64,000 nt of DNA, taken from an uncultured Kordiimonas sp. (GTDB lineage: Bacteria; Pseudomonadota; Alphaproteobacteria; Sphingomonadales; Kordiimonadaceae). A program made the position numbers and the translations under genes. This document shows, piece by piece, positions 26,331 through 36,078 of the stretch. Each line of letters opens with the position of its first letter. The first letter of the stretch is position 1. Below the pieces are notes generated by a model. That model saw only the letters and a list, made by a program, of their open reading frames with translations, was not told where the DNA came from and ran no database searches. The stretch lies in contig CANNDZ010000001.1 of NCBI GenBank assembly GCA_947503575.1, positions 1,736,001 through 1,800,000 of the forward strand, in the 5' to 3' direction.

Positions 26331-28448
26331 ATGTCTGATTTGGCTGATGAAACGATACCGGTGCCCGGGCGCAACGATGCGTTACCGGAAGGGGTTAGTA
26401 GTGCCCATATTCTTGTAGTAGACGACATGCCGATCATGCGGAAAATGATCGGCATGTGCCTGGAACGAGGCGGTTTTAGTAATATTTCCTTTGCTGAGGA
26501 CGGGGATGTCGCGCTGGCGCGCATTGCCGAAAAGTCACCAGACCTTGTTATTCTGGATATCAATATGCCCAAGCTGTCTGGGTATGATGTGTGCCGTCAG
26601 CTCAGGTCCGATCCCGCCACCGCCAGCCTGCCAATTTTGGTGCAATCGGCGTCTGAAACAGCGGAAGAACGGGTCGAAGTCTTCGCTGTAGGGGCAACCG
26701 ACTTTGTTTCAAAACCAATCAATCACCCGGAGTTGCTTGCTCGTGTCTGCATGCACCTTGAAAATAGGTTTCTGATCAGAAGCTTGAGTGACTTTCAGGA
26801 TCGCATGCACAGCGAGCTGAAAATGGCGCGGGAGATGCAACATTCCTTGTTACCAGAACAAAATGTGGTGTCTGCTGTAGAGGAAATTGGCGATGCTTCC
26901 CTTGAGGCCTTCTATAAGGCGTCTTTTGAATTAGGTGGCGACCTATGGGGAACGTGGCCGTTGCCAGGCAATAAGCTTGGTATATATGTTCTTGATGTTA
27001 CCGGTCATGGCGTGGGCGCCGCCCTCAACACATTTAGTTTGCACGCGACAATGGCCAGATTTGAGGACAAAAAACTTGATCCGGCCGAATTTTTAACAAG
27101 CCTCAACCGGTCTCTTGTCGGTGCCTTCCCCTTGGGGCGGTTTGCGACAATGTTTTATGGTGTTTTGGACTGCGATACCCACCAGCTTACATATGCCGGT
27201 GCCGGGGCACCGCGTCCCATAATTTTTTGTGGTAATCAATGCCGCACGTTGGACAGTTCCGGTTTGCCAATTGCGATCATGAAGTCAGCAACCTATGAAA
27301 ACCTTACAGATCGGCTTGAGCCTGGCGAGAGTTTGTTCTGTTACTCCGATGTTCTTGTAGAAGCTGAGCAACCCGATGGCTCTATTCTGGGTGAGGATGG
27401 CTTAATCAAATGGATTCAAGAAGCGGAGAAAGATGGCAGCAGAAAAACGTTGGTTGCCCGGCTGCTAGACCGTTTTTACGCGGTACAGGATGAGCATTTA
27501 CCAGATGACCTAACGGCTGTTGCTATTCACCGGAACGTGCAGGCCGCTGGGGAGGATACCAATAAGCCTCAACCACCTTTAGTTACTGTCATTACGGCTG
27601 AGAACAGCCCAATGGCTGCGCATTACGAATCGTTGAATGCACCGGGGCTGGATGTGCAGTGCGTAAACGTTCAAGGCCTTGAAAATGGAATTAATCAAAA
27701 GGATTTTTCTGGCCTTTCAGCAGTTGTCATTGATTGTGCTGTTGGATACGAAACCGCGCGCGATCACTTTGAGGCCATTGACCCAGCTTTCGTTGAAGCA
27801 GGTGGTCCCGTGGTGATGATTTTGAATGGGGAGCCTTCCGACGACGACCCGATACTTGGTTTTAACCGGGTCAAGTACTTTGACGGTTCAAAGGGTGCTG
27901 ATGCATTACGGCGTTTTCTTGCCGAAGAAGCCGATGATTTTGTGCGCATATGTGCGCTAAAAAAAGCGCTTGATGAGAGAGAACCAGACGAGGCTCTTGA
28001 TCTTGCGGGTGGCTATCGCTTTGCTTCGCGGAAAGAGGCGCAAAAACTGGCGATGATGTTTTCGCAGGTAAGTCGTGATCCCGTCCCATTGGCCATTGGA
28101 CTTTCCGAGCTTTTCCTAAATGCGATTGAGCATGGATGCTTGGAAATCGGCCATGATGAAAAGGGCCAACTTATAGAAAATGGTCTTTTAAACGAAGAAA
28201 TTATGCGTCGGCGGAGTTCCGAGAAATACCGCCATCGGTGCGCATCAGTTGATGTTAGGCAAACAGATCAAACGCTTTTGTTTAAGATTGAAGACCCTGG
28301 AAAAGGCTTCGATTATGACGCATATCTCAAGGATAATGCCAGCCACAGCAAAAAACATGGTCGGGGTATTGCCATGGCAAAAGGGTGTTTTTCTCGGTTG
28401 GAGTATTTTGGAGACGGCAATATCGTCGAAGCGGAGTTTAAGTTGTAG
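26331..28448 (+). CDS. Response regulator fused to SpoIIE-type phosphatase and HATPase (RsbW-like) domain
   Basis: 705 residues in three parts. Residues ~24-140 are a receiver domain (VVDDMPIMRKM, phospho-acceptor Asp76 in LVILDINMPKLSG, FVSKPIN lysine). Residues ~165-395 are a PP2C/SpoIIE phosphatase (FELGGDLWG, YVLDVTGHGVGAALN, LPDDLTAVAIH metal-binding aspartates). A linker follows. Residues ~555-705 are a GHKL ATP-binding domain (LSELFLNAIEHG N-box, KIEDPGKGFDY, HGRGIAMAKG). It joins both the phosphatase and the kinase of a partner switch under one receiver domain. The STAS target is the preceding gene. No sensor kinase or sigma factor is adjacent. Confidence 0.88.
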   Translation: MSDLADETIPVPGRNDALPEGVSSAHILVVDDMPIMRKMIGMCLERGGFSNISFAEDGDVALARIAEKSPDLVILDINMPKLSGYDVCRQLRSDPATASLPILVQSASETAEERVEVFAVGATDFVSKPINHPELLARVCMHLENRFLIRSLSDFQDRMHSELKMAREMQHSLLPEQNVVSAVEEIGDASLEAFYKASFELGGDLWGTWPLPGNKLGIYVLDVTGHGVGAALNTFSLHATMARFEDKKLDPAEFLTSLNRSLVGAFPLGRFATMFYGVLDCDTHQLTYAGAGAPRPIIFCGNQCRTLDSSGLPIAIMKSATYENLTDRLEPGESLFCYSDVLVEAEQPDGSILGEDGLIKWIQEAEKDGSRKTLVARLLDRFYAVQDEHLPDDLTAVAIHRNVQAAGEDTNKPQPPLVTVITAENSPMAAHYESLNAPGLDVQCVNVQGLENGINQKDFSGLSAVVIDCAVGYETARDHFEAIDPAFVEAGGPVVMILNGEPSDDDPILGFNRVKYFDGSKGADALRRFLAEEADDFVRICALKKALDEREPDEALDLAGGYRFASRKEAQKLAMMFSQVSRDPVPLAIGLSELFLNAIEHGCLEIGHDEKGQLIENGLLNEEIMRRRSSEKYRHRCASVDVRQTDQTLLFKIEDPGKGFDYDAYLKDNASHSKKHGRGIAMAKGCFSRLEYFGDGNIVEAEFKL

Positions 28449-28470
28449 CTAGCTGTGTTCCGCGACTATT

Positions 28471-29367
28471 TTATATCTGTCCTTCAAAGGCAGCGGCGTT
28501 TGTTGCAAATAGATCGCCTAAAAAATCGTACATGGCCCGAATGCGCGCGCTGCGACGCAGCTCTGCATGGCTCACAAGCCAAATATCTGAACTGAAGACC
28601 ACTAAATCCCCAAACAGTCTTATTAAGTTGGGATCGTTATCAGCCATAATACAACTGTATGCGCCTATGCCAAATCCTTCACGGACAGCGGAGGACAGCG
28701 AGATCAGGTTATTGGACCGAAAAGCGATATTGCCCTTCGGATGGAAAGGTCTTTTCCCAAATTTATTTGTATGTGCAAGAATTTCATCATGGGGCAAAAT
28801 GAACTGGTGGCTTGAGATGTCTTTGGTGCTCTCAGGCATACCGTATCTATCAATATAGTCTTTGCTGGCATAATAACCGTATTTCATTGTGCCAGTTTTT
28901 TTTGCAATCAAATCATTCTGTACCGGTCGAAACATTCTGATCGCTATGTCAGCTTCACGGCGTAACAGGTCAGACGTGGCATTTTCGATCTTGAATTCAA
29001 CTGTAATGCCCGGAAACTGTTCACGAAAAGGACGTGTGTGTTTCACCAGCCAGTCTGCGCCTAGTATTTCAATGCAAGAGACCATGACACTGCCCTGCAA
29101 ACTGCTGTCATGGCCAGTAATAAGCCGTTCTATAGAGTATACGTCGTCTCGCATATGCCGGGCGTGATCAATCAGGCGTTCCCCTATAGCCGTCATTTCA
29201 AGACCCGTTCGCGTTCTGGCAAACAAGTCTGACCCAACGCTTTCCTCAAGTGTTGTCAAACGCCGAGACAGGGTTGGCTGGCTAACATTCAGTTTGCGTG
29301 CTGCCGCTGACAAGCTGCCTTCCTCTGCCATCGCAAGGAAATATTTCAGGTCATCCCAGTTAAACAC
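28471..29367 (-). CDS. LysR-family transcriptional regulator
   Basis: 298 residues from the GTG at 29367, which has GGAGG seven bases upstream; the frame is open for 19 more codons without such a site. N-terminal winged HTH: DLKYFLAMAEEGSLSAAARKLNVSQPTLSRRL. The rest is a periplasmic-binding-like effector domain (LQGSVMVSCIEILGADWLV and so on). It converges on the phosphatase gene, and the divergent gene at 29535 encodes a TPR protein, but target genes cannot be assigned. Confidence 0.9.
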   Translation of the reverse strand: MFNWDDLKYFLAMAEEGSLSAAARKLNVSQPTLSRRLTTLEESVGSDLFARTRTGLEMTAIGERLIDHARHMRDDVYSIERLITGHDSSLQGSVMVSCIEILGADWLVKHTRPFREQFPGITVEFKIENATSDLLRREADIAIRMFRPVQNDLIAKKTGTMKYGYYASKDYIDRYGMPESTKDISSHQFILPHDEILAHTNKFGKRPFHPKGNIAFRSNNLISLSSAVREGFGIGAYSCIMADNDPNLIRLFGDLVVFSSDIWLVSHAELRRSARIRAMYDFLGDLFATNAAAFEGQI

Positions 29368-29534
29368 TTTGGCCTCCGATCTTTTGTATTCAGTAATGAA
29401 TAGTTCGAATGCATAACTTGTCAATTACCATCTGAAAATGTGCACCCATATCTGGTTGGTCGGCAGGTCCCCAAGGCTGTTGACGGCAAAACCCCCAAAG
29501 AGGGCAGTGCTCTCATGCAAGCGAGGAGATGAAA

Positions 29535-30008
29535 ATGTTTCGATTTGCAAAAATGTTATCCGTGGCGTTCGGTACCATTCTGGCTGCATCTACTGTCAGT
29601 CAAGCGCAAGTGATATATGGGAATGAAAACTCTCACCTGACCCGCGCCACTCAGTCGATGATGGCTGGAGAGTTTGAAACAGCCTCGCGGCACTTCAGTC
29701 GCGCGGTTCGGGCTAACCTTAGCGATGAAAAGCTGGTATCGGCGCTCAACAATTATTGTGCTGTCGAGTATGCGCTTGGCAATTTTGAAAAAGCGGATGA
29801 AATTTGTACCAAAGCGGTGGCCAAGGATCGTAGATATTGGCGTGCTTATGTCAATCGCGGGAATGCGCGTGCGGCACTAGGGCAAATTGACGATGCGAAG
29901 CATGATTTGGAACGTGCTGTCGCTCTGAAGCCTAAAAGCCGGATCGCCAAGAATACCTTGCTTAGTTTCCGGAACGGCAAAGGTACACTGTTGGCTCAAG
30001 CGCACTGA
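29535..30008 (+). CDS. Small exported TPR-repeat protein
   Basis: 157 residues from the ATG at 29535: GAGGAG ends six bases before it, whereas it abuts the earlier ATG at 29529. Signal peptide MFRFAKMLSVAFGTILAASTVSQA. The mature ~130 residues hold about three TPR units (GEFETASRHFSRAVRANL, GNFEKADEICTKAV, GQIDDAKHDLERAVALKP). Such proteins are periplasmic scaffolds; no partner is seen. A terminator follows at 30027. Confidence 0.8.
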   Translation: MFRFAKMLSVAFGTILAASTVSQAQVIYGNENSHLTRATQSMMAGEFETASRHFSRAVRANLSDEKLVSALNNYCAVEYALGNFEKADEICTKAVAKDRRYWRAYVNRGNARAALGQIDDAKHDLERAVALKPKSRIAKNTLLSFRNGKGTLLAQAH

Positions 30009-30026
30009 AACCACATGTAACAACAG

Positions 30027-30060
30027 GAAGTGCACTCCTTTTTTGGGGTGCATTTCTTTT
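30027..30060 (+). terminator. Rho-independent terminator, TPR gene / mnmC convergent
   Basis: Stem GAAGTGCACTCC / GGGGTGCATTTC (12 bp with two G-T pairs), loop TTTTTT, then TTTT. It sits in the 50-base gap between convergent genes and may serve both. Confidence 0.75.
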
Positions 30061-32026
30061 ATGTCTTGGGCATTGAGCCTCTATTGTTTTGCCGTATCAG
30101 GCTTTTGACCACGCTGCGTGCTGGATGCAATTTGGCAATGAGGGTTGATGGAATTGGAATAGCTTCCCCCGTGATCATTGCCGCCAGATAGTCGCCCAGC
30201 AATGGGCCATATTGAAACCCCTTTGATCCAAGACCGGTTAGGCAATATAAACCCTCATGAACAGCGGGTGGTCGCTCCAACTCGTTTGTCGCATCCTGGG
30301 ATAACGGGGCACAGACTTCCAGCAAATCTTCCCACACCGGCACGGGACCCGCGTATGGCATATGATCGGCAACCGTTGCGCGGACGCCAGCCCAAGACTG
30401 TATCGATCCAGTATCTTCAATTGTGCCGCCGATCATTTCGAAAAAGTTCTGGAAGATTTTGGTTTGTGTTGACTTTTTAGTTTTGTGGTTTTTAAGGCTT
30501 CTATTTTCCAACGGTTCAAAGCTGGTGCCGATTGTCCGAACGCTCTTTTTGTCCTCATTTTCGAGCGGAGCCGAGGCATACCCCCCGTACGATAGGGTTT
30601 GTTCCGACACCCCGACAAGTGCCATTGCATCGACTATTTCAAGTTGCCCGCCGGAAGGTCGTTGAGCGGGTTCAAGACCCTGGGTAGTCTCTATACCCAA
30701 GCCGGAATTATTGAGGATATGCGGTGTTGCAAGCCCCGTTGCTAGCACCACGCAGTCTGTTTCGAGGACTGTCTCGTGGTTGTGATCTTGCAGGAGCCAT
30801 TTGCTTTTGCATTTTTCAATACGCATAACCTTCGCCGTAACCTTTTTGACGTTTTTGGTCAGTTTATTGAGGACAAGCATCGGTGAAATAGTGCCGGCCT
30901 TTGGCAAAACCAGGTCATTTTCGTCCAATCCAAGCCAGTCTTCCGACCACGCATATTCTTTAAGAATTCGGTGAAAGCGTTCCTTTTTCTGTCCACTTTT
31001 GTCAATGTAACGAATGCCTTGGTGTTTTGAAAAAGTGGTTGCGTAGGCACTATGGCTTATCGAAAACGCGAAGGCTGAGGAGAAAAACCCCCTGTCTGGA
31101 GTATCATCCAGCATAAAGCGGGGGGCCATAATGGCTGCAGGTAAAGAAGAAGCCTTCGGTGCATCGGGAGACTCGATAATAGTGCATTTAACGCCGCGCA
31201 AGCCCAGTGCATAGGCAACACTTGCACCTGCAATGCCGCCACCTAAAATTGCCACGTGCCTCGAACTACAGGATACAGGGTGGGCCCATTTTGAAATATT
31301 GGCAGGAATAGGGTCCCCGTGTAGTTGCTTGGTATCAGAAAATGTTCCCACCAGTCGTTCGCGTTTTCGTCCAAAGCCGCTGGTTTTTCGCATGTCGAAG
31401 CCAACAGAAGCCAAGCCACGCTTTACAAATCCCGCAGCGGTAAAGGTGGCTAGTGTGCTTTCAGGAGCAGATAGTCTGCCGAGCTGATAAAACAGATCAT
31501 CCGTCCACATGGATTTGTTCTTGGCTGGTGCAAAGCCATCTAAATACCAGGCATCTATCCTTGCATTGAGAGTGGAGTAAGCCTCAGCCGCGTCTCCATA
31601 CATGAGTAAAAGGCTGATCCGGCCCCCGTCGAAATGTCGGATATGGAACCCTTTGGCAGGTGGTGGCATGGCTTGCCGCAGCTCGCGGCCCAATTCAGCG
31701 ATGGCAGGAAAATGACTGTGCGCCTTCGACAAATGCACCATGTCCATTGGATTGGCTTCAGCCGATACAAAAACCAATCGGGCACGGATGTTATGTCTTC
31801 GCCACGCATCCCATGTAGCAAGAAAATTCAGTCCCGACCCAAACCCTGTCTCACCAATATTGAAAAGGTCTTTGTTTGAACTGCGCCGGATAACATCTGC
31901 GCCGCTCAGGAATACAAACCGGCTTTCCTCCAGTCCATTTTCAAGGGAGTAGTATGGATCGTCAAATACCGTAGAAATAGGAACGCCGTCACGCCAACTG
32001 ACATCTGCTCTACCGAATTTTGGCAC
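30059..32026 (-). CDS. mnmC: Bifunctional tRNA modification enzyme MnmC
   Basis: 655 residues from a GTG with AGGAGGAA just upstream. The N-terminal ~240 residues are the MnmD-type methyltransferase (FNIGETGFGSGLNFLATWDAW, WYLDGFAPAKNKSMWT); the C-terminal part is the FAD-dependent oxidoreductase (VAILGGGIAGASVAYALG, GLYCLTGLGSKGFQYGPLL). It finishes the mnm5s2U modification at tRNA position 34: the oxidase removes the carboxymethyl group from cmnm5 and the methyltransferase makes mnm5. The fused form is full length. Confidence 0.93.
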   Translation of the reverse strand: MPKFGRADVSWRDGVPISTVFDDPYYSLENGLEESRFVFLSGADVIRRSSNKDLFNIGETGFGSGLNFLATWDAWRRHNIRARLVFVSAEANPMDMVHLSKAHSHFPAIAELGRELRQAMPPPAKGFHIRHFDGGRISLLLMYGDAAEAYSTLNARIDAWYLDGFAPAKNKSMWTDDLFYQLGRLSAPESTLATFTAAGFVKRGLASVGFDMRKTSGFGRKRERLVGTFSDTKQLHGDPIPANISKWAHPVSCSSRHVAILGGGIAGASVAYALGLRGVKCTIIESPDAPKASSLPAAIMAPRFMLDDTPDRGFFSSAFAFSISHSAYATTFSKHQGIRYIDKSGQKKERFHRILKEYAWSEDWLGLDENDLVLPKAGTISPMLVLNKLTKNVKKVTAKVMRIEKCKSKWLLQDHNHETVLETDCVVLATGLATPHILNNSGLGIETTQGLEPAQRPSGGQLEIVDAMALVGVSEQTLSYGGYASAPLENEDKKSVRTIGTSFEPLENRSLKNHKTKKSTQTKIFQNFFEMIGGTIEDTGSIQSWAGVRATVADHMPYAGPVPVWEDLLEVCAPLSQDATNELERPPAVHEGLYCLTGLGSKGFQYGPLLGDYLAAMITGEAIPIPSTLIAKLHPARSVVKSLIRQNNRGSMPKT

Positions 32027-32249
32027 TTGGTTCCTCCTGAGATTTCGCCAATTCTACCTTGGTTCGCAACAATTTGTTAAGCTGTCTGATTTATTTTTAA
32101 GCCAATGTTTACGTCTGAAGCTGTACGGCAGTGTCGTGCAGGTGCATATGAATTCCCTCCCGACGTCAAGTCTATTGGTAAAAGGCCGGCTAAGGTGAGC
32201 AAGAGCAGTGTGTTTTGCGCTGCTAATACCAGCAGAGAGACAACATGTC

Positions 32250-33191
32250 GTGAGTGACGTCGCAGATTTAGACGGTATTGAAATGGAAGCACGGGCTGAA
32301 ATAGCCCGGAAGGTCGGCAGAATTCTGTCTTCGACTAGTGATCCAACCGACCAAAAGGCAGCTGTGGAATTGGCTCGGGCCTTGGCTGAAGATGTAGCGG
32401 TGACCGTCCGCGAAGCACTTTCCAAAGAGCTGAGAGCGTGTGTATTCCTGCCTAAAGACATCGTTTCCCTGATTTCAAAAGATATAGAACAAGTGTCGAT
32501 GCCATTTCTGATTGCATCCAAGGCAATTGATGACGCTTTTTTGGAAGAAATTGTGCTGAGTTGCGGTGACAGCCATCAGGAAGCCATCGCAATGCGTGAG
32601 GGCTTGTCAGAAGCAGTCAGTTTTGCGATTTCGGACAAAGGGTGCCTTGAAGCGGTTAACAAGTTGTCAGACAATGATACTGCCGACTTGTCGGCTCGCA
32701 GTTATCGCAGGGTGGTGGACCGTTTTCCTGAAGACGTGGGTTTGATGGAAAAGTTGGCCTCGCGCGCAGACATACCCTTAGAGATTATTGAAACGCTGAT
32801 CTTCAAGGTTTCGGAGGCCTATGGCCAACGCTTGATAGAGAAGTTTGGCGTGTCCCAAGACTATTCATCTTATTTGGTGTCACTTGCCAACCGACAGGTG
32901 TTTTCCCGAACACTTGAGATGGCTCCCCGTTCTGAAATCAGAAATTATCTGACTCAGTTGCATGAAAGGCATGGTTTAGGCTCGGATATTCTTCTTACAT
33001 ATTTGCAAAACAATAACCTTCGATTGTTTTGCATGTCGCTGTCAGTGATTTTGAGCAAACCTTATGAACAGATAGAGCAGCTTGTTGCCCAGCGCGACAA
33101 AAGGTTATTGGCACGGTTGCTTGATACGACTGGTTTTTCCAAATCTGTTATTGGTGTTCTGCTTATTTCATACGAGCGGCTTGCGCCGTAA
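32250..33191 (+). CDS. DUF2336 domain-containing protein
   Basis: 313 residues from the GTG at 32250; a start at 32208 has no better site and would overlap the promoter side of divergent mnmC. All-helical, with HEAT-like repeats, no membrane segment or signal peptide. Sequence such as ELRACVFLPKDIVSLISKDIEQVSMPFL and LRACVFL-like spacing is typical of alphaproteobacterial DUF2336 proteins, whose function is unknown. No operon partner. Confidence 0.75.
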   Translation: MSDVADLDGIEMEARAEIARKVGRILSSTSDPTDQKAAVELARALAEDVAVTVREALSKELRACVFLPKDIVSLISKDIEQVSMPFLIASKAIDDAFLEEIVLSCGDSHQEAIAMREGLSEAVSFAISDKGCLEAVNKLSDNDTADLSARSYRRVVDRFPEDVGLMEKLASRADIPLEIIETLIFKVSEAYGQRLIEKFGVSQDYSSYLVSLANRQVFSRTLEMAPRSEIRNYLTQLHERHGLGSDILLTYLQNNNLRLFCMSLSVILSKPYEQIEQLVAQRDKRLLARLLDTTGFSKSVIGVLLISYERLAP

Positions 33192-33566
33192 TCTACAGGC
33201 TGGGTCAATCTGTTCCAGCTTGGTATTTGTCCCAATATGAAACATTCAATGTGTACCAACATTGGTCATCTCGCCGCGCTGGTTTTTTAAAGCATTGATA
33301 TTATTGAGCAAAAAACATGGTATGCAGATTGCTATTGTAAGTGTGTTCTGCTCGTTTTTGCCTGAAACGGAATGAACATTGAAAATACCAAAATCTCGTT
33401 TTGCCTGAGCGAGTTTTGGACACAAACGGAGGTGGGTACGCATCGCGTGCCCACCTTTTTGTTTCCTTGGCAGCAATTGTTGGTTTCTCATCCACATGCC
33501 GGTTCAGATACTTGAGTTTTGCCTGAACTTTGATAGGGGGCACTTCGCTTTTGGGGAGCATCGCTT
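33192..33566. other. 375-base gene-free stretch with two hairpins
   Basis: No supported coding sequence on either strand. It holds a bulged hairpin at about 33389-33418 (CAAAATCTCG / CGAGTTTTG) and a strong terminator at 33431-33462, 240 bases after the DUF2336 stop. The distance suggests either a long 3' UTR or a separate small RNA ending there. Confidence 0.4.
33431..33462 (+). terminator. Rho-independent terminator
   Basis: Stem GGTGGGTACGC / GCGTGCCCACC (11 bp, one G-T pair), loop ATC, then TTTTTGTTT. It is the only strong terminator between the DUF2336 gene and the convergent oxidase gene. Confidence 0.8.
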
Positions 33567-34988
33567 TTAGGGGAGCAGGCATCTTGGGTTCATGATGTTG
33601 TTCGGGTCCAAACCGCGCTTAATCGCCTTCATTGCGGCCAGATGCGAATAGGGCGCTGTTCGCTGCAATTCCTGTTTTTTGAGCACGCCAATACCGTGCT
33701 CTGCAGAAATTGACCCATCATGATCCATGACGATATCGTGCACAAGCTGGTTCATCAGTTCCCAGTTTTGAAGAAACTGGGTTTTATCTCCATCAACAGG
33801 CTGCATAACATTGAAATGCAGATTGCCATCGCCAAGGTGGCCAAATGGCGTAACGCGGGAGCCGGGGAACCGGGTTTCAATTTCTGCTGTCGCGCGGTTA
33901 ATGAAACTCGGGATTTTGCTCAAGGGCACAGAAATATCATGTTTGATGCTTCCTCCTTCCAGTTTCTGTGCTTCCGAAATGCTTTCTCTGTTGCGCCAAA
34001 ACTGCTGTCGTTGCTTCAACGACTGAGCGATGGCCCCGTCGCTTACAATACCGCGGGCAAATGCCGCATCCAAAAGCTTGTCCATGTTGCTTGAAACAGA
34101 ACTTTCCGCCCCAGCTGATGCTGTTTCAATCAAAACAACCCAAGGTGCATCGGACTGTATCGGCGAGTTACAGCCAGGAATATGCGTGTAAGCAAAGTCT
34201 AGGGCTTCGCGGCACATCAGTTCATAAACACTCACCTGATCTTCACAGATTTCGCGCGCCATACTCAACAGTTCAAGGGCTTTTGACGGACTATCAAGCG
34301 CCAGCCATGCCGTTGAACGGGACTTCTCTGACGGAAACAGCCTAAAGCAAACCTTGGTAATAAAGCCCAGTGTCCCTTCGGATCCGGCTAGCAAATGAGA
34401 CAGGGCATATCCGGTATTATCCTTTCGCAGACCGGACAGTTCGTTAACCAATGTTCCGTCAGGTAAGACAGCTTCAATTCCCAGCATTAATTCACGGGCT
34501 GTGCCGTAGCGGATAACATGAACGCCGCCGGCATTTGTGGCGACAACTCCGCCTGCTGTACAACTGCCCTCGGATGCCAACGATAGCGGGAATAGACGAT
34601 CTTTGGCGGCTGCAGCTTCCTGCATGCGAATAATGGGCACACCCGCATCTGCGACCAGCTTATAGGCTTCAGCATCTACTTCCACGTCACTGGTTAAGCG
34701 GCGGCTGCTTAAAAGCACTTCTTCGCTGCCTTCAAGGCCAGGTATGCCGCCACCAACAAGTCCCGTATTGCCACCTTGCGGCACCACCGCAATGCGATTG
34801 GCATTGCAATAAGCCAGTATTTCAGACACTTGGTTTGTGCTCGACGGCATTAGCACCAAAGGTGTGCTGCCGAAGAATTTGTCGCGCCATTCAGTAACAA
34901 ACGGTTGTTGATCATGGGGCGTGGTTATAGCACCCGACGCACCAACAATGTTCGACAGCCTGTCTATGTGACGTGTATCAATCATCAT
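33567..34988 (-). CDS. FAD-linked oxidoreductase, GlcD / D-2-hydroxyglutarate dehydrogenase type
   Basis: 473 residues from the ATG at 34988 (GAAGAAG just upstream; 34985 and 34997 also possible). It overlaps the end of the tsaC/sua5 gene by 11 bases. FAD-binding type 4 domain at the N-terminus (VVPQGGNTGLVGGGIPG, VATNAGGVHVIRYG), and the FAD-oxidase C domain with FGHLGDGNLHFNV and SAEHGIGVLKKQEL. Such enzymes oxidise D-lactate, glycolate or D-2-hydroxyacids; which one cannot be told. Confidence 0.87.
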   Translation of the reverse strand: MMIDTRHIDRLSNIVGASGAITTPHDQQPFVTEWRDKFFGSTPLVLMPSSTNQVSEILAYCNANRIAVVPQGGNTGLVGGGIPGLEGSEEVLLSSRRLTSDVEVDAEAYKLVADAGVPIIRMQEAAAAKDRLFPLSLASEGSCTAGGVVATNAGGVHVIRYGTARELMLGIEAVLPDGTLVNELSGLRKDNTGYALSHLLAGSEGTLGFITKVCFRLFPSEKSRSTAWLALDSPSKALELLSMAREICEDQVSVYELMCREALDFAYTHIPGCNSPIQSDAPWVVLIETASAGAESSVSSNMDKLLDAAFARGIVSDGAIAQSLKQRQQFWRNRESISEAQKLEGGSIKHDISVPLSKIPSFINRATAEIETRFPGSRVTPFGHLGDGNLHFNVMQPVDGDKTQFLQNWELMNQLVHDIVMDHDGSISAEHGIGVLKKQELQRTAPYSHLAAMKAIKRGLDPNNIMNPRCLLP

Positions 34989-35979
34989 CTTCTTCATGCC
35001 TTGGCGCAGCAGCACGCTTCAGACGATCGTTAATGGCTATTCCCACACCCTGTTTGGGAATAGGTGAAATGCTAATTTCACCTGAAGATTCCGCATCTGC
35101 CATTCGCAGAACTTCAAACAGATTGTGAGCGGCCTCATGAAGGTCACCACTTGGACTTAGATTGTATTCGGCATCTTCATTACCAAACCCTATGTGCGTT
35201 CTTTTGCCAGGGTAGGGTATATCCAAACATACTCTAGCCTTTGGGGCATAGTGGCTTGCCAATTGGCCGGGTGCCGTGATGGATTTCTCAGTTCTGCCCA
35301 TCACTTCCTGTCCGGTTTTCGCGGTGATTTCATCAGGCGTTATGATGCCCGGCCGCAAAAGCGTGACTTGGTCATCGATGACCGACACGATTGTGGACTC
35401 GATCCCAATATCAGTTTGCCCACCGTCAATAACAAGTGCTATTTCTTTGCCCAGGCCCGCAATCACGCTTTGGGCTGTGGTGGGTGACAACCGACCAGAT
35501 TTGTTGGCACTGGGTGCAGCAAGCGGGGCGCCTATACCCTCAATAATGCTACGCATTACCGCATTATTCGGGCAACGCACAGCCAGCGTTCCCAGGTTGG
35601 CTGAAACGGCATTGACGATTTTTGTTTCTGGTTTTTGGGGCGCAACAATTGTTAAGGGGCCGGGCCAAAATGCCTGAGCCAGTGTTTTGGCAGTGGCCGA
35701 TAAATTGACGTAACGTTCCGCCATGTCGATCGAGGACACATGACAGATCAGGGGATTGAAGGAGGGGCGGCCCTTAACGTTAAAGATTTTGGCGACAGCT
35801 TTTTCGTCCAATGCGTTTGCTGCTAGCCCGTAAACCGTCTCAGTTGGCAGGGCAACAAGTTTACCTGCCAATAATTTCTCGACAGCGAGGGCAATCGCAC
35901 CATCTTGAGAGGCAGAAACCAGAGACGCTTCTATAGACATAAAGGGCTGCACCGGTTGGTTTAGATCATTTCGCGACAC
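34978..35979 (-). CDS. Threonylcarbamoyl-AMP synthase, Sua5 type
   Basis: 333 residues from a GTG at 35979; an ATG at 35940 (MSIEASLVSA) is an alternative, and neither has a strong site. The YrdC domain spans residues ~25-210 (ALPTETVYGLAANA, KGRPSFNPLICHV, APSANKSGRLSPT), followed by a C-terminal Sua5 domain (PGQLASHYAPKARV), so it is the long Sua5 form. It makes threonylcarbamoyl-AMP for t6A37 in tRNAs that read ANN codons. Divergent from the acyl-CoA dehydrogenase at 36079. Confidence 0.93.
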   Translation of the reverse strand: MSRNDLNQPVQPFMSIEASLVSASQDGAIALAVEKLLAGKLVALPTETVYGLAANALDEKAVAKIFNVKGRPSFNPLICHVSSIDMAERYVNLSATAKTLAQAFWPGPLTIVAPQKPETKIVNAVSANLGTLAVRCPNNAVMRSIIEGIGAPLAAPSANKSGRLSPTTAQSVIAGLGKEIALVIDGGQTDIGIESTIVSVIDDQVTLLRPGIITPDEITAKTGQEVMGRTEKSITAPGQLASHYAPKARVCLDIPYPGKRTHIGFGNEDAEYNLSPSGDLHEAAHNLFEVLRMADAESSGEISISPIPKQGVGIAINDRLKRAAAPRHEEDDD

Positions 35980-36078
35980 TTTCAGGTTATATACACAGCC
36001 TGACCGAAAGGGAATGCCTGTTAATTGAACTCACTTCTGACGGGTTTGATATAGAGATATAACGACGGAATTGAATTT

